From Alkalicoccobacillus porphyridii (lineage in GTDB: Bacteria > Bacillota > Bacilli > Bacillales > Bacillaceae_D), in contig NZ_VLXZ01000003.1 in NCBI RefSeq assembly GCF_007293315.1, positions 186,001 to 250,000 on the forward strand: a stretch of 64,000 nt of DNA, written 5' to 3'. The notes beneath the pieces are model-generated. The model searched no databases, was not told where the DNA came from, and saw only the letters and a program-made list of their open reading frames with translations. The stretch's first letter is position 1, and the number at the start of each line of letters is the position of its first letter. A program made the position numbers and the translations under genes. Below are positions 44,145-53,517 of this stretch, one piece after another.

Positions 44145-44861
44145 TTATATTTCTTTACAAATCGAAATTAGGTTTCCTTCAATATCTGTAAATAGAAAAC
44201 AAAAAGTACGAGCAGAGTGTTGCTGTGTAATAGTGATTTCTCTCGCTGCTATAGTTACATATGTATCGTAAATTAGTTGAACATCTCTTTTTCGAAAGCC
44301 ATCCATAAATTTCTCAAATTGCTCAGGCTCGATCATCTGTTGGTTTTCTTTGGACCTCTTTGGCGACATTCCTTTGTTTAACAGCTTGATTGAAACATTC
44401 TTTAATTTTTCACGCGCCCGATGGACACTGGTATGAACAGCCGATTCACTGTCACCTAATAAGCTTGCTGCTTCTTTTCCAGTAAATCGGAAAACATCTA
44501 TTAATAGAATTAAAACAAACTGCTTTGGTGACACATAAACAGATAAAAGCTCCAGTGTTTCTCTGACTAAATATTCAGCTGGGTATTCCCCTTTTACTTG
44601 CTCTTCCACATATTCTTCTGTCGGTAGCTTCTTTTTTCTTGCGTAATCAATCCATGTATTTCTAGCTATTTTATATAAGAAAGATTTTGAGACATTACGA
44701 TGTTGGTCTTTCCCCATAGCTACATAACATTTTAAAAACGTTTCTTGCAACAAATCCTCTGCTTCCCACGGACTAGAGGCTAAATAGCGACAATATACCT
44801 TCAAATCGCTATACCAATTGAGCATTAATTGATGGTTCATCTCCACACTTTTTCTGTTCAT
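44145..44861 (-). CDS. ECF-type RNA polymerase sigma factor with C-terminal extension
   Basis: 238 residues, GGGAGG 5 bases before the ATG. Region 2 is MLNWYSDLKVYCRYLASSPWEAEDLLQETFLKCY with SFLYKIARNTWIDYARKK; region 4 is LLIDVFRFTGKEAASLLGDSESAVHTSVHRAREKL. About 70 residues follow that contain EQFEKFMDGFRKRDVQLIYDTY, like the SnoaL-type tails of ECF sigma factors that work without a separate anti-sigma factor. No anti-sigma gene is adjacent. It heads a cluster of VOC and GyrI-like genes that it may control. Confidence 0.82.
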   Translation of the reverse strand: MNRKSVEMNHQLMLNWYSDLKVYCRYLASSPWEAEDLLQETFLKCYVAMGKDQHRNVSKSFLYKIARNTWIDYARKKKLPTEEYVEEQVKGEYPAEYLVRETLELLSVYVSPKQFVLILLIDVFRFTGKEAASLLGDSESAVHTSVHRAREKLKNVSIKLLNKGMSPKRSKENQQMIEPEQFEKFMDGFRKRDVQLIYDTYVTIAAREITITQQHSARTFCFLFTDIEGNLISICKEI

Positions 44862-45239
44862 GCTTCCCTCCCCGAGAGTAAGTTAATGAATATTCAGATT
44901 TTTAACGCTGGAAAATTTACTGAAAATGATTCTGTGCCTTTATTTTAACAAAACAGGTTGGTTTTGAGGGGGGCGTAGAGATGTTTTTTGTTTGTTCTTA
45001 TGTTTATTCAACCTTTCAGAAGGTAAGACAGACTAGATTGGTATCAGTAATTTGATTGGAGTCCGATCCCTGACCAGGACCTTACCTTTAGTTTCAATGA
45101 CATTCCTTCCCTACCGCACAGTAAGATAGTGATGCAGGAAATTAAATTGAAATGACATTGTAAACATAGATAAACCGTTCTGCTTTTGCAGGACGGTTTA
45201 GTTGTACCTAAAGTTTTTGATAAAGCTCTCGTTGTTTTT
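44862..45239. other. Intergenic region upstream of the sigma factor gene
   Basis: 378 bases with no credible gene. It contains one inverted repeat, AAACCGT-T-CTGC and GCAG-G-ACGGTTT (45171-45200), 40 bases after the glutaminase stop codon on the minus strand, probably a rho-independent terminator with a weak T-run. A G-rich stretch at about 44965-44980 precedes the sigma gene. Nothing else was recognised. Confidence 0.5.
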
Positions 45240-46169
45240 TTAAAACATACTCAACGAATACTTCTTCGACATCATTTCTAGTAGCCTGATCCCAGCTATA
45301 CTGTTCCCTTTATCATCTAGTGATGGCCCACAAATACCGATTCCGCATGTGCGTGGCAGTGAACCCATAATGCCTCCTGCTACACCACTTTTTGCCGGAA
45401 TACCTACTTTAATCGCAAATTCGCCAGAGGCATTGTACATACCACATGTCACCATAAACGTTTTTGCGATACGCGCAAAATCTCGCGGAATAATTTGTTC
45501 ACCTGATACAGGATCTGCGCCATCCATCGCTAACACACATCCAATCCGAGCGAGGTCTAAGCAATTCATCTCGATGGCACATTGTTTCGTGTATAAATCC
45601 ATTAGATCTTCCACTGGTTCATCAATGACACCGTGCTGCTTCATAAAGTAACAAAGAGAGCGGTTTAAATGACCAGTTTTAAGCTCCGATTGAGCAATGA
45701 TTTGGTTATAGTTAATGGATGGGTTCCCTGAGAGTTTTCGAATAAAATTCAACAAACGCTCTAGTCTATCCTCTACCGTATCCCCAATAATCATATGAGT
45801 AATAGCAAGCGCACCTGCGTTAATCATTGGATTTAAAGGTTTGGATGGTTTGTTGGTCTCAAGCTTGGCAATGGAATTAAACGGATCACCCGTCGGCTCC
45901 TGGCCTACGTGATCAAATACATACTCCTCCCCACGATCCATTAAAGCGAGTGCTAGTGTTAGCACTTTTGAAATGCTTTGTAATGTAAAATTCTCCTCCG
46001 TATCCCCGGCTGAATAACAGCGCCCATCCGGATAATACAATGCAACTGAGAGCTTATCTTGATTTGCGTGCGCAAGAGCAGGAATATAATCGGCAACATG
46101 TCCATCCACTGTCAGTTGCCTCGCCTCTTCAACCAGTCCTTCTAGTTCCTCACTTGAATGACACTGCAT
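45240..46169 (-). CDS. glsA: Glutaminase
   Basis: 309 residues, the usual length. The serine-lactamase-like fold shows the catalytic Ser-x-x-Lys in [10 protein letters not shown] (Ser65, Lys68), plus [29 protein letters not shown] with the YxxN-like region, [16 protein letters not shown] and [18 protein letters not shown]. It hydrolyses glutamine to glutamate and ammonia in the cytoplasm. GGAGG precedes the ATG. No glutamine transporter (glnT) gene is adjacent, unlike the ybgJ/ybgH pair of B. subtilis. Confidence 0.94.
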   Translation of the reverse strand: MQCHSSEELEGLVEEARQLTVDGHVADYIPALAHANQDKLSVALYYPDGRCYSAGDTEENFTLQSISKVLTLALALMDRGEEYVFDHVGQEPTGDPFNSIAKLETNKPSKPLNPMINAGALAITHMIIGDTVEDRLERLLNFIRKLSGNPSINYNQIIAQSELKTGHLNRSLCYFMKQHGVIDEPVEDLMDLYTKQCAIEMNCLDLARIGCVLAMDGADPVSGEQIIPRDFARIAKTFMVTCGMYNASGEFAIKVGIPAKSGVAGGIMGSLPRTCGIGICGPSLDDKGNSIAGIRLLEMMSKKYSLSMF

Positions 46170-46209
46170 AATTGTGGCCTCCTATCCAGGATTACTTACT
46201 ATTATCTAA

Positions 46210-46246
46210 TAAAAATGCACATAACATTTATAAAGTTATGTGCAAT
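46210..46246 (-). terminator. Terminator of the multi-AAA+ operon
   Basis: The minus strand reads TGCACATAAC, a 9-base loop, GTTATGTGCA and TTTTTATT. A perfect 10-bp stem 38 bases after the last gene of the operon, separating it from glutaminase. Confidence 0.9.
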
Positions 46247-46283
46247 TATATAGGGATTTATGATATTTCTAAAGTCTATACAA

Positions 46284-46901
46284 TTATAATCCTGGCGTTA
46301 GTGTATACGAATTACCTGTTCCCGAAGTCACTACATTAAAAATGGTATAACGACGTTCCGGAAATTTTACTGCATATGTTGCATTACTATCAAGACCTTG
46401 AATAGTCACAACACTTGGTACAGGAACCGAATAAGCAGCCACCGAAGAGGTTAAGGTATGACTTTCCCGTAGTACCTGACCATCAACGATAATTTGTACC
46501 TTATCCTCTGAATCACCAGTGAAATCCCATATTAACATACGTGCTGTACCACCATCAAAATCACCAACTTCAAAATCTCTCGCATCAAGCTCAACTTCAC
46601 TCATATCAGTTATGGTGAACCCAGATTCAATTGAGGAAGATGTACGATTTGCTATTTCCTCTAACCCTTGTTCTTCACTTAAGTTAGAGGAAATACTAAA
46701 AGCTATAATAAGAGTTACTAGTGATGTAATTCCAAATATGAACCGCATCTTTTTGGCTGGTTCTTGTATGTGTGAAGTAATTCTTGTTTGCTTTTTTCTT
46801 TTATGACTTTGTTTTTGTTCTTGATCTGGATTCATAGAAGGGTTTGGTGTCCATTCCTGTTTCTGAACATTCTCTTTTTGCTTTTTTTCTTGTTGATTCA
46901 T
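46284..46901 (-). CDS. Single-pass membrane protein of unknown function, multi-AAA+ operon
   Basis: 205 residues. The first 50 are Gln/Lys-rich and cytoplasmic in charge pattern, followed by one span (about 53-73, FIFGITSLVTLIIAFSISS), then an extracytoplasmic domain of about 130 residues with EVGDFDGGTARMLIWDFTGDSEDKVQIIVDGQVL and SVVTIQGLDSNATYAVKFPERRYTIFNVV, which reads as beta-rich. No family was recognised. It overlaps the 152-residue membrane protein gene by 4 bases and is the last gene of the operon. Confidence 0.78.
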   Translation of the reverse strand: MNQQEKKQKENVQKQEWTPNPSMNPDQEQKQSHKRKKQTRITSHIQEPAKKMRFIFGITSLVTLIIAFSISSNLSEEQGLEEIANRTSSSIESGFTITDMSEVELDARDFEVGDFDGGTARMLIWDFTGDSEDKVQIIVDGQVLRESHTLTSSVAAYSVPVPSVVTIQGLDSNATYAVKFPERRYTIFNVVTSGTGNSYTLTPGL

Positions 46902-47356
46902 TCAAACCCCTCCCCGGATTGATGGATTGGAGCAAGTGGATTTTTATAAAACCACCATGACATAAATACACGTACACATAAAACACTCAAAATTCCTAGA
47001 GAGATGGCAAAACCACGAGAAGGTATATTATATTCCGCCCAATAGTTAATAATAGTTGCCGCTATTCCAATTCCAATAAACATAAATAATGCAAGTTGTA
47101 AGATTGGCCATAGGATTGGTATCATTCGATAGTACACTTGGAAAGCTGGAACTCTAACAGACAAATAAAGAATAAAACAACACATACTTACCATAAATAA
47201 ATACAAACCACCGTTTGGAGTACCATACTGTAACATAGTTCTAATATCTGAAAATGCCATTAGAGGTCCAATGACTGTTGTTATTGCGACAAAAATAAAA
47301 ACAGGTGCAAATCCAACACCAAGAGTGGTGTTCATCATTTTTTTTAGGATATTCAT
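46898..47356 (-). CDS. Four-span membrane protein, multi-AAA+ operon
   Basis: 152 residues with four predicted spans: VGFAPVFIFVAITTVIGPLMAF, LYLFMVSMCCFILYLSVRV, ILQLALFMFIGIGIAATII and GFAISLGILSVLCVRVFMSWWF. Loops are short. It overlaps the AAA+ gene by 4 bases and the following gene by 4 bases, so the three are translationally coupled. No family was recognised. With the single-pass protein it could form a membrane platform for the AAA+ protein; that is inference from gene order. Confidence 0.78.
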   Translation of the reverse strand: MNILKKMMNTTLGVGFAPVFIFVAITTVIGPLMAFSDIRTMLQYGTPNGGLYLFMVSMCCFILYLSVRVPAFQVYYRMIPILWPILQLALFMFIGIGIAATIINYWAEYNIPSRGFAISLGILSVLCVRVFMSWWFYKNPLAPIHQSGEGFE

Positions 47357-50300
47357 GATAGTTCCTCTCTTTGCGCAACGTCTTCTTCCAAAATCGTTGT
47401 TAAAATCTCCATAGAAGCTTCACTTTGATCAACTAACCGGACGGCATGCTTTCTAATAGATGCTTCTACTACATTACGAACAAAACGTCCATTTCCACTA
47501 GATGCACTGTTTTCTTCTTTTACACATTGGGTTTCGAGTGTAATCTCAGCTTGTTTCGAGATGCTGTAACCTTTTTTCTGAAGCATGCCTCGGGCAATTT
47601 GTAACATTTCATGGGCTGTGTAGTCTGGAAATGGCATATGTTGAGGAAAACGTGAACGAAGTCCTGAATTTGAACTCCAAAAACCTTCCATCTCTTTTTC
47701 ATATCCAGCTACGATAACAACTAGCTCCCCTTTTAAATCTTCCATCGCCTTCACAATCGCATCAATGGCTTCTTGACCAAATGAGTCTCCCGCTAAACTA
47801 TACGCTTCATCAATAAAGAGTACACCTCCACGAGCACTTTCAATAACCTCTTTGGTTTTTAATGCTGTTTGCCCTGAATACCCGGCAACAAGCCCACTAC
47901 GATCCGTTTCCACTAAATTATAAGAAGGAATAACCCCTAATTCGTTTAACCTTTTTGCAACAATCCTTGCTATAGTTGTTTTTCCTGTACCAGGATTTCC
48001 TGTAAAGGACATATGAAGACTTTGACCACTAATTTCAGGTAATCCCAATTCTTTACGTCGCTCATTCATAGCGACTTGTGCGAATAGATTTTCCATTAGC
48101 GTCTTTACAGACTGTAATCCTATGATATTAGTAAGTTCTTCCTTGGCGGTCGCTTCGTCTTCAGCTTTGGATTGAACCTCAAAATCCTCCAATCGAAGTT
48201 CTATAAGCGCATTTCCTATGATAGCTTCTGAGTCCGCTACACGTACCGACTGACGTCTAATCGCAGACTCTAACACATTCCGAACCATACGACCATTCCC
48301 GCTTGCTTCCCGCTTTTCTTTTTGCTTTTGATCAAATAAACGCTCCAACGTAAGGTCATGTTCATTAGAAAGTAAGAATCCACGCTGTTCAGTAAACATA
48401 TGTAAAATCCTTACCAATTCACTCGGCTCATAATCTGGAAAGTGTACATGGAGCGGAAACCTAGATTCCAGACCAGGGTTTTTACTAAGTAAGGTTTTCA
48501 TTTCGTCATTATAACCAGCCATGATAACAATCACTTCGTTTTTGTGAAGCTCTATTAATCTAACTAATTCATGGATAGCTTCATCCCCAAAACCTGACCC
48601 TTCCTCAGCCAGAGCATAAGCTTCGTCAATGAATAACACACCACCTAGAGCGGATTCAACAACTTCCTTTGTTTTTTCAGCCGTCTGACCAACATACCCA
48701 GAAACAAGTTCACTCCGACCTACTTCAACAAGATGGCCCCTTTTTAAAATGCCTAATTCTTTTAACATAAGCGCAATGGTTTGTGCAATCGTTGTTTTCC
48801 CTGTACCTGGATTTCCTGTAAAGACCATATTAAGTACTTGCTCTGTTCTTACTTCAAGTCCGGCTTCTTTACGACGTTTATTAGCAAAAAGTTGTTTTTC
48901 AAGCGTGCGCACAAATTCTTTTACAGAAGATAATCCAATGAATTTAGATAACGCTTCTTCCAACTGAAAGCTTTCCTCTTCCTCTGCACCAAAATCAAAC
49001 GTGTGTAAAACATGAAAGTCGCCACCCTCTTCTGAAATTCGAGCAGCTTGCTTTCGAATAGCTTCTTCTAATATGTTTCTTACAAGACGACCATTTCCAC
49101 TGTCATTCCTACCAGGGATTTGCTTTCGTTCAAACAAATTTAAAAGAGCAGGTGCAGCTTCGGGGGCTACTTGATAATCTCTTCCAACAGCCATAAGTTG
49201 AAGCATGGTAAGTAATTCTTCTGGTTGATAATCGCTAAATTCCACTTGTAAAGGAAATCTGGAAGGTAGACCCGGATTGGTTTTTAGGAACCCTTCCATC
49301 TCTTTCGTGTATCCCGCTAATATGACTACAAGATCCTCGCGATAATCCTCCATTCCTTTGACAAGCGTATCAATTGCTTCAGTCCCAAACGTGTCCTGCT
49401 TATTTCTTGATAACGCATAGGCTTCATCAATAAATAATACCCCGCCTAAGGCTTCTTGAACTTTGGCCATCGTTTTAGGACCGGTATGGCCTACATATTC
49501 GCCCACTAAATCTTGTCTAGCGACTTCAACAAGCTGACCTCTAGAAAGCACACCAAGTCCCTGCAAAATACCAGCAACTAACCTAGCAACTGTCGTTTTC
49601 CCTGTACCAGGGTTCCCGGCAAAAATCATATGTAAAGTTAATGCGGTATTTTGCATGCCCGCTTCTTTCCGTTTTGCCTGAAGCTCAATTGTGCTTGCTA
49701 ATTCATGAACAAACGTCTTAACTTCTTGAAGTCCAATAAGTTGTTCTAATTTGGCAAAGGATTGTTCTACTGATGTTCTTTCCATTTGCTCTGGTTTAAA
49801 TAGTAACGTATCATTTATTCTTAAATAAATTGCCCCATCTTTCCAGATTAGAGATTCTGATTCACGAAGCTGAGCCTTAGCTCTTTCACTGATGAGCCTC
49901 TCCACCACCTGCCCCATCGTCCACCGATGAATCAAACTACCGAACCCTTTATGTTCAATGGATAGCTTCGCTAAGTGCATTGGCATGTCTGATGTATACG
50001 TAACCTGTAATCCTGTTCGTTCTTTTACATGGGTTAATGCTCTTTCAATCATTTCAGTAGTGATTTGATACATTACATCTTGTGTTAGAGGAATGGTTTT
50101 AAGCTTTTCAACTAATTGGTCGCTGATAATCTTAGGTAAGTCTCTTTCCTTTTCTGCAACAAATACAAGTAAGTGATCTGCAGCATCAATAACAATTCCT
50201 GATTCCGTTCGAAACCAACCTTGCTTCACTAATAAAGTAACGTAATCAAGCACTGCCTGAGTAGCGCCATCTAGACCCTTCAACACAACAGTTGCTTTAC

Positions 50301-50868
50301 CTAATGCAAAAGCGCTTGAACAATCACGAATAAAGTTAGAGTGTACATCCTTATCACTATAGATAGACATATCAAGTGTCATAACTTGAGGAGTAGGAAG
50401 CACCTTGTAATGATGAAGAGCTTGAACAGTTTGTTCAACCCCTTTCTTTTTCCCAGTACCATGTGGACCAAATACAGCAATTGCATTGGCTTTTCCATCA
50501 AAGCTTCCACCAAGAAGCTGTTGCTTCTTAAACCACAATAGGAGACCGTCAACATATTCTGATTGGCCATACACTTGAGATTTAACCATTTGTTCAGCTA
50601 ATACAAAGGTTTGATCGAGTTGATCTGGTATCACCGCTGACTTCTTACGCTCTTTTGATGTCTGCTGAACACTTATTTCTTTAGGTAATGCTGCCCCTCC
50701 AGATGTAGAAAGACCAGGTGCAACTTGTTGATTCCCCAATTGAATAGCTTGGGGAGTCTGTTGTATCATTTGCTGATTTGGTTGTTTTTGTACTCTTTCT
50801 CTTTTCTTAAAATCTAATAGTTGCAGCTCGGGAAGCAAAATTCTAGACCATTTTTTAATTATCAACAA
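47353..50868 (-). CDS. 1171-residue protein with one degenerate and three CbxX/SpoVK-type AAA+ modules
   Basis: Starts at a TTG after GGGGG. Residues 1-95 are a Gln-rich, low-complexity tail. Residues 95-365 look like a ClpA/ClpB-type AAA+ domain whose Walker A (GPHGTGKKK, about 134-142) lacks the usual Thr/Ser and whose Walker B is IVIDAADHLL, so it is probably inactive. Three CbxX/CfqX (SpoVK, EccA-like) modules follow, with GNPGTGKTT at about 418, 685 and 957, GGVLFIDEAY at about 475, 742 and 1014, SRFP arginine fingers at 536, 802 and 1072, and GNGRxVRN sensor-2 motifs at 591, 857 and 1125; the pore-loop aromatic (EYVGHT, GYVGQT, GYSGQT) is kept in each. All three look active. Family members remodel protein complexes, such as Rubisco activase CbbX, or act in type VII secretion (EccA). 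The client here is unknown. Confidence 0.9.
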   Translation of the reverse strand: MLIIKKWSRILLPELQLLDFKKRERVQKQPNQQMIQQTPQAIQLGNQQVAPGLSTSGGAALPKEISVQQTSKERKKSAVIPDQLDQTFVLAEQMVKSQVYGQSEYVDGLLLWFKKQQLLGGSFDGKANAIAVFGPHGTGKKKGVEQTVQALHHYKVLPTPQVMTLDMSIYSDKDVHSNFIRDCSSAFALGKATVVLKGLDGATQAVLDYVTLLVKQGWFRTESGIVIDAADHLLVFVAEKERDLPKIISDQLVEKLKTIPLTQDVMYQITTEMIERALTHVKERTGLQVTYTSDMPMHLAKLSIEHKGFGSLIHRWTMGQVVERLISERAKAQLRESESLIWKDGAIYLRINDTLLFKPEQMERTSVEQSFAKLEQLIGLQEVKTFVHELASTIELQAKRKEAGMQNTALTLHMIFAGNPGTGKTTVARLVAGILQGLGVLSRGQLVEVARQDLVGEYVGHTGPKTMAKVQEALGGVLFIDEAYALSRNKQDTFGTEAIDTLVKGMEDYREDLVVILAGYTKEMEGFLKTNPGLPSRFPLQVEFSDYQPEELLTMLQLMAVGRDYQVAPEAAPALLNLFERKQIPGRNDSGNGRLVRNILEEAIRKQAARISEEGGDFHVLHTFDFGAEEEESFQLEEALSKFIGLSSVKEFVRTLEKQLFANKRRKEAGLEVRTEQVLNMVFTGNPGTGKTTIAQTIALMLKELGILKRGHLVEVGRSELVSGYVGQTAEKTKEVVESALGGVLFIDEAYALAEEGSGFGDEAIHELVRLIELHKNEVIVIMAGYNDEMKTLLSKNPGLESRFPLHVHFPDYEPSELVRILHMFTEQRGFLLSNEHDLTLERLFDQKQKEKREASGNGRMVRNVLESAIRRQSVRVADSEAIIGNALIELRLEDFEVQSKAEDEATAKEELTNIIGLQSVKTLMENLFAQVAMNERRKELGLPEISGQSLHMSFTGNPGTGKTTIARIVAKRLNELGVIPSYNLVETDRSGLVAGYSGQTALKTKEVIESARGGVLFIDEAYSLAGDSFGQEAIDAIVKAMEDLKGELVVIVAGYEKEMEGFWSSNSGLRSRFPQHMPFPDYTAHEMLQIARGMLQKKGYSISKQAEITLETQCVKEENSASSGNGRFVRNVVEASIRKHAVRLVDQSEASMEILTTILEEDVAQREELS

Positions 50869-51242
50869 TGTATTCCCCCACTTTAAAATGTTTAGTAGAA
50901 TTTAATTTCTATTCATTAACATAATATATAGATACAGTATAAAATTATTTCTTCTGCATATCTAAAGAACTATATTTAATTCATCATAAACTAATAGAAT
51001 TACTTTTATATTTCCTTATTATACTAGTAATATAGGTATACCGAAACACTAGAAGTTAAAATCAATAAAAGTGAACTAAAGTGGCTTGGCTTATAACAAA
51101 TAATACAATGTTACGCAAAGGGAGCAGAGGGCTGATATTCATAAAATGTAAGAAACAACGTGATGGGCGAATGACGCTATTCAAACATGGCTTTACCAAT
51201 TATAAAAACCAGCTGAGATGACCTCAAGCTGGCTATCACACA
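50869..51242. other. AT-rich region upstream of the multi-AAA+ operon
   Basis: 374 bases. The first 200 are strongly AT-rich and should hold the promoter of the AAA+ operon, though no single box pair stands out. The last 40 hold the terminator of the LysR gene at 51202-51235. A 37-codon frame at 51110-51223 has no ribosome site and runs into that hairpin, so it is not called. Confidence 0.5.
51202..51235 (-). terminator. Terminator after the LysR gene
   Basis: The minus strand reads GCCAGCTTGAG, a short loop, CTCAGCTGG and TTTTTAT. Confidence 0.85.
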
Positions 51243-52172
51243 TTATGACATTTTTAACTTTTGCCCTTCATTGTCTCGGTAAAAGTCCACCTGCTCCCGT
51301 ACACTTTTTACGACGAAGGCAATCATTTCTTTATGCTGCTCTTCTAACCTTTTTGGATAAATTAAATAGAAACGCTGACAGAGATTCTCTTCATGTGGAT
51401 CATAAATGGATAATCCTTCTGAATCTAACCATAGACTTGAGCGTGGTAATAATGTATATCCTACCCCTTCTCTCACAAGAGTCTTAGTATCACAAGAGTT
51501 TTCTAGTTCTATAATCTGTTTAGGGCGTATATTAAATGCGCGAAAGAACCTCTCTTCTATTAGCTCTCTTAATGGATAGCCTCGCTTTGGAATGATAAAG
51601 CGTGCATCTCTTAATAAAAAACTAGTGTGTCTGATATCTTGATATTTCTTATGTTTCTTTGAACCAACGAGAAGAATCGGCTCTTTAAACAATTCAATGC
51701 TTGCCACGTTATCTGGAATATAATCATTTTGATTTACTATAGCCATTTGCACGACTTCACAGCTTGTTAGCATAGGAAGTTCTATTGACGTACTTAGTTG
51801 AATTTTCCACTTTTTATAAAGATTCTGCTTTTCCATCATAGGCAAAAGTATCGGTGATATAACCCTAATCACTGGATTATTCACACCAAATTGAAATACT
51901 TCATTATCTTCCTCATCAGAGTATTGAGTAATTCGAATTCCTTCGTTTAGAGTAAGTAATGTTTTGTAAGCAAAATAATAAAATTTGCGTCCCTCTAATG
52001 TAAATTCAGCTCCAGCCTTGGTTCGAATAAATAATTTTTTTCCTACCTCATCCTCTAGTAGCTGCAGGCGTTTAGCGATGGTAGAATACGAAAGTGGATA
52101 CGTTAAAGCTAGCTTATTCATACTTCTGTCATGGGCTAACGATGTAAATAACTCTAAATCTAACTTGTCCAT
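51243..52172 (-). CDS. LysR-family transcriptional regulator
   Basis: 309 residues from the ATG at 52172, with GGAGG 6 bases upstream. Helix-turn-helix LFTSLAHDRSMNKLALTYPLSYSTIAKRLQLLEDEVGKKLFIRTKAGAEFTLEG, then a substrate-binding domain. It is the last gene in a minus-strand run that starts with an ABC importer and includes an amidohydrolase and an MFS carrier, so it likely controls that set. The inducer is unknown. Confidence 0.85.
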   Translation of the reverse strand: MDKLDLELFTSLAHDRSMNKLALTYPLSYSTIAKRLQLLEDEVGKKLFIRTKAGAEFTLEGRKFYYFAYKTLLTLNEGIRITQYSDEEDNEVFQFGVNNPVIRVISPILLPMMEKQNLYKKWKIQLSTSIELPMLTSCEVVQMAIVNQNDYIPDNVASIELFKEPILLVGSKKHKKYQDIRHTSFLLRDARFIIPKRGYPLRELIEERFFRAFNIRPKQIIELENSCDTKTLVREGVGYTLLPRSSLWLDSEGLSIYDPHEENLCQRFYLIYPKRLEEQHKEMIAFVVKSVREQVDFYRDNEGQKLKMS

Positions 52173-52253
52173 GTTTCGCCTCCACTTTCTACTAATCATA
52201 ATTCAAATCCTGTTAAACCTAGCATAAATGTGAGATTATATATCAGAAATAAT

Positions 52254-53447
52254 TTACACATCTACCTGTACAACGTTATCATCTTGTTTGCCTACCCTTT
52301 TAAGCAAGTTCACAGTGAATAAAGCAAAAACCGATAAAATAAGCCCTAACAGTAAAAATGATAATGTATAACTCAAAAAAGGAAGAACTAAAGAAAAGTA
52401 CATCGGATTTAATAGCTGGGCTGCACGGTTCATTAATAATCGTAAGCCAAAGGCAGTTCCCCTTTCCTGACTCGTGGTATGTTCTGAGATTAGAGACATG
52501 GAAACCGATTGATTAATGGCTAATGAAAACCCAGAGACAGCGAGCACGGCTGATATCAAGATGATGTTCTGGGTGATAGGTACAACCATCAGAAGCAGCA
52601 TTGAGAAAAAGAAACTCCACATTAAAATGGTAGACATTGACCATACTTTTGTTAGTCGTTCATACACCGCTTTAACCAATAATCCTGCTGCAGATGCTAT
52701 AGTTAAAAGAATACCAATTTGTAGATAATTAAAATCATTTACTTCTAAATAAAGAGGGACATAAGACATACGCGTGTCCACTATAAACAGCATCACAAAC
52801 GAAGCGACTAAACCAGCAGCTACACCTTTATTTCTTACCAGGGCAAACGCTGGTGTCCTTCTTTCAGGTTGAACGGCTGATTCTTTATCTACATGTATTT
52901 TTTGTATGCGGTAGCCTGCAAACATAATGACCACGCAAATAACTCCATATAAAAGAAATACACTGAAATAACCAGCCCATTCCAAACTAAAACCTGCTGT
53001 AACGGGTCCTAGTAATTGACCAAGCGCCATATAAAAAGAAAATGTGGCGATTCTTTTGGCTTTACTAGGCTTAGCGGCCTCCCCTGTGATCATCACTTGA
53101 ACGGTAAGCCAGACAAATAATTGCCCAATACCAGCAACGATTTGAGCAACAATTAATATAGAAACCTCCATAGATAGGAGATAGAGAATTGCACTAATAC
53201 ACATAAGCCAGGCTCCCCAACGAAACAAAACCTCTGCCCCGACCTTCTTGATATAACCTCCGATCGGAATGGCTAAAAGTAGGGGAACAACTGCATATAT
53301 AGCGAGAATTAAACCAATTTGCAGCTCAGATGCTCCAAAAGAAAGTCCATACAATGCAATGACCGGTCTAGTTAACGAATGGGCAAACCAGTACAGTCCA
53401 CAGCATATAGAAATAAATAGCCATTCTTCTTTTTTTCTTTCACCCAT
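52254..53447 (-). CDS. MFS transporter
   Basis: 397 residues, 12 spans, GGAGA 7 bases before the ATG. ICCGLYWFAHSLTRPVIALYGLSFGASELQIGLILAIYAVVPLLLAIPIGGYIKKVG is the N-terminal two-span block with the GG-x-x-x-K-x-G loop motif. It belongs to the drug/metabolite MFS group; direction of transport is not readable. It sits between the amidohydrolase and the LysR gene, with a terminator ahead of it, so it may be transcribed with lysR. Confidence 0.83.
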   Translation of the reverse strand: MGERKKEEWLFISICCGLYWFAHSLTRPVIALYGLSFGASELQIGLILAIYAVVPLLLAIPIGGYIKKVGAEVLFRWGAWLMCISAILYLLSMEVSILIVAQIVAGIGQLFVWLTVQVMITGEAAKPSKAKRIATFSFYMALGQLLGPVTAGFSLEWAGYFSVFLLYGVICVVIMFAGYRIQKIHVDKESAVQPERRTPAFALVRNKGVAAGLVASFVMLFIVDTRMSYVPLYLEVNDFNYLQIGILLTIASAAGLLVKAVYERLTKVWSMSTILMWSFFFSMLLLMVVPITQNIILISAVLAVSGFSLAINQSVSMSLISEHTTSQERGTAFGLRLLMNRAAQLLNPMYFSLVLPFLSYTLSFLLLGLILSVFALFTVNLLKRVGKQDDNVVQVDV

Positions 53448-53469
53448 AGGATATCTCCGCTTTCAATCT

Positions 53470-53503
53470 AGAAAATAAGGTCTGGAAGAAATTCCAGACC
53501 CCA
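53470..53503 (-). terminator. Terminator after the amidohydrolase gene
   Basis: GGTCTGGAA-TTTC-TTCCAGACC on the minus strand, followed by TTATTTTC. It separates the ABC/amidohydrolase unit from the MFS and LysR genes. Confidence 0.85.
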
Positions 53504-53517
53504 AAACACATAGATAA

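Noticed and set aside
51110-51223. 37-codon frame upstream of the multi-AAA+ operon, considered as a WXG100-type small protein
   Set aside because: It lacks a WxG motif, is strongly basic, has no ribosome site and ends within the LysR terminator hairpin.
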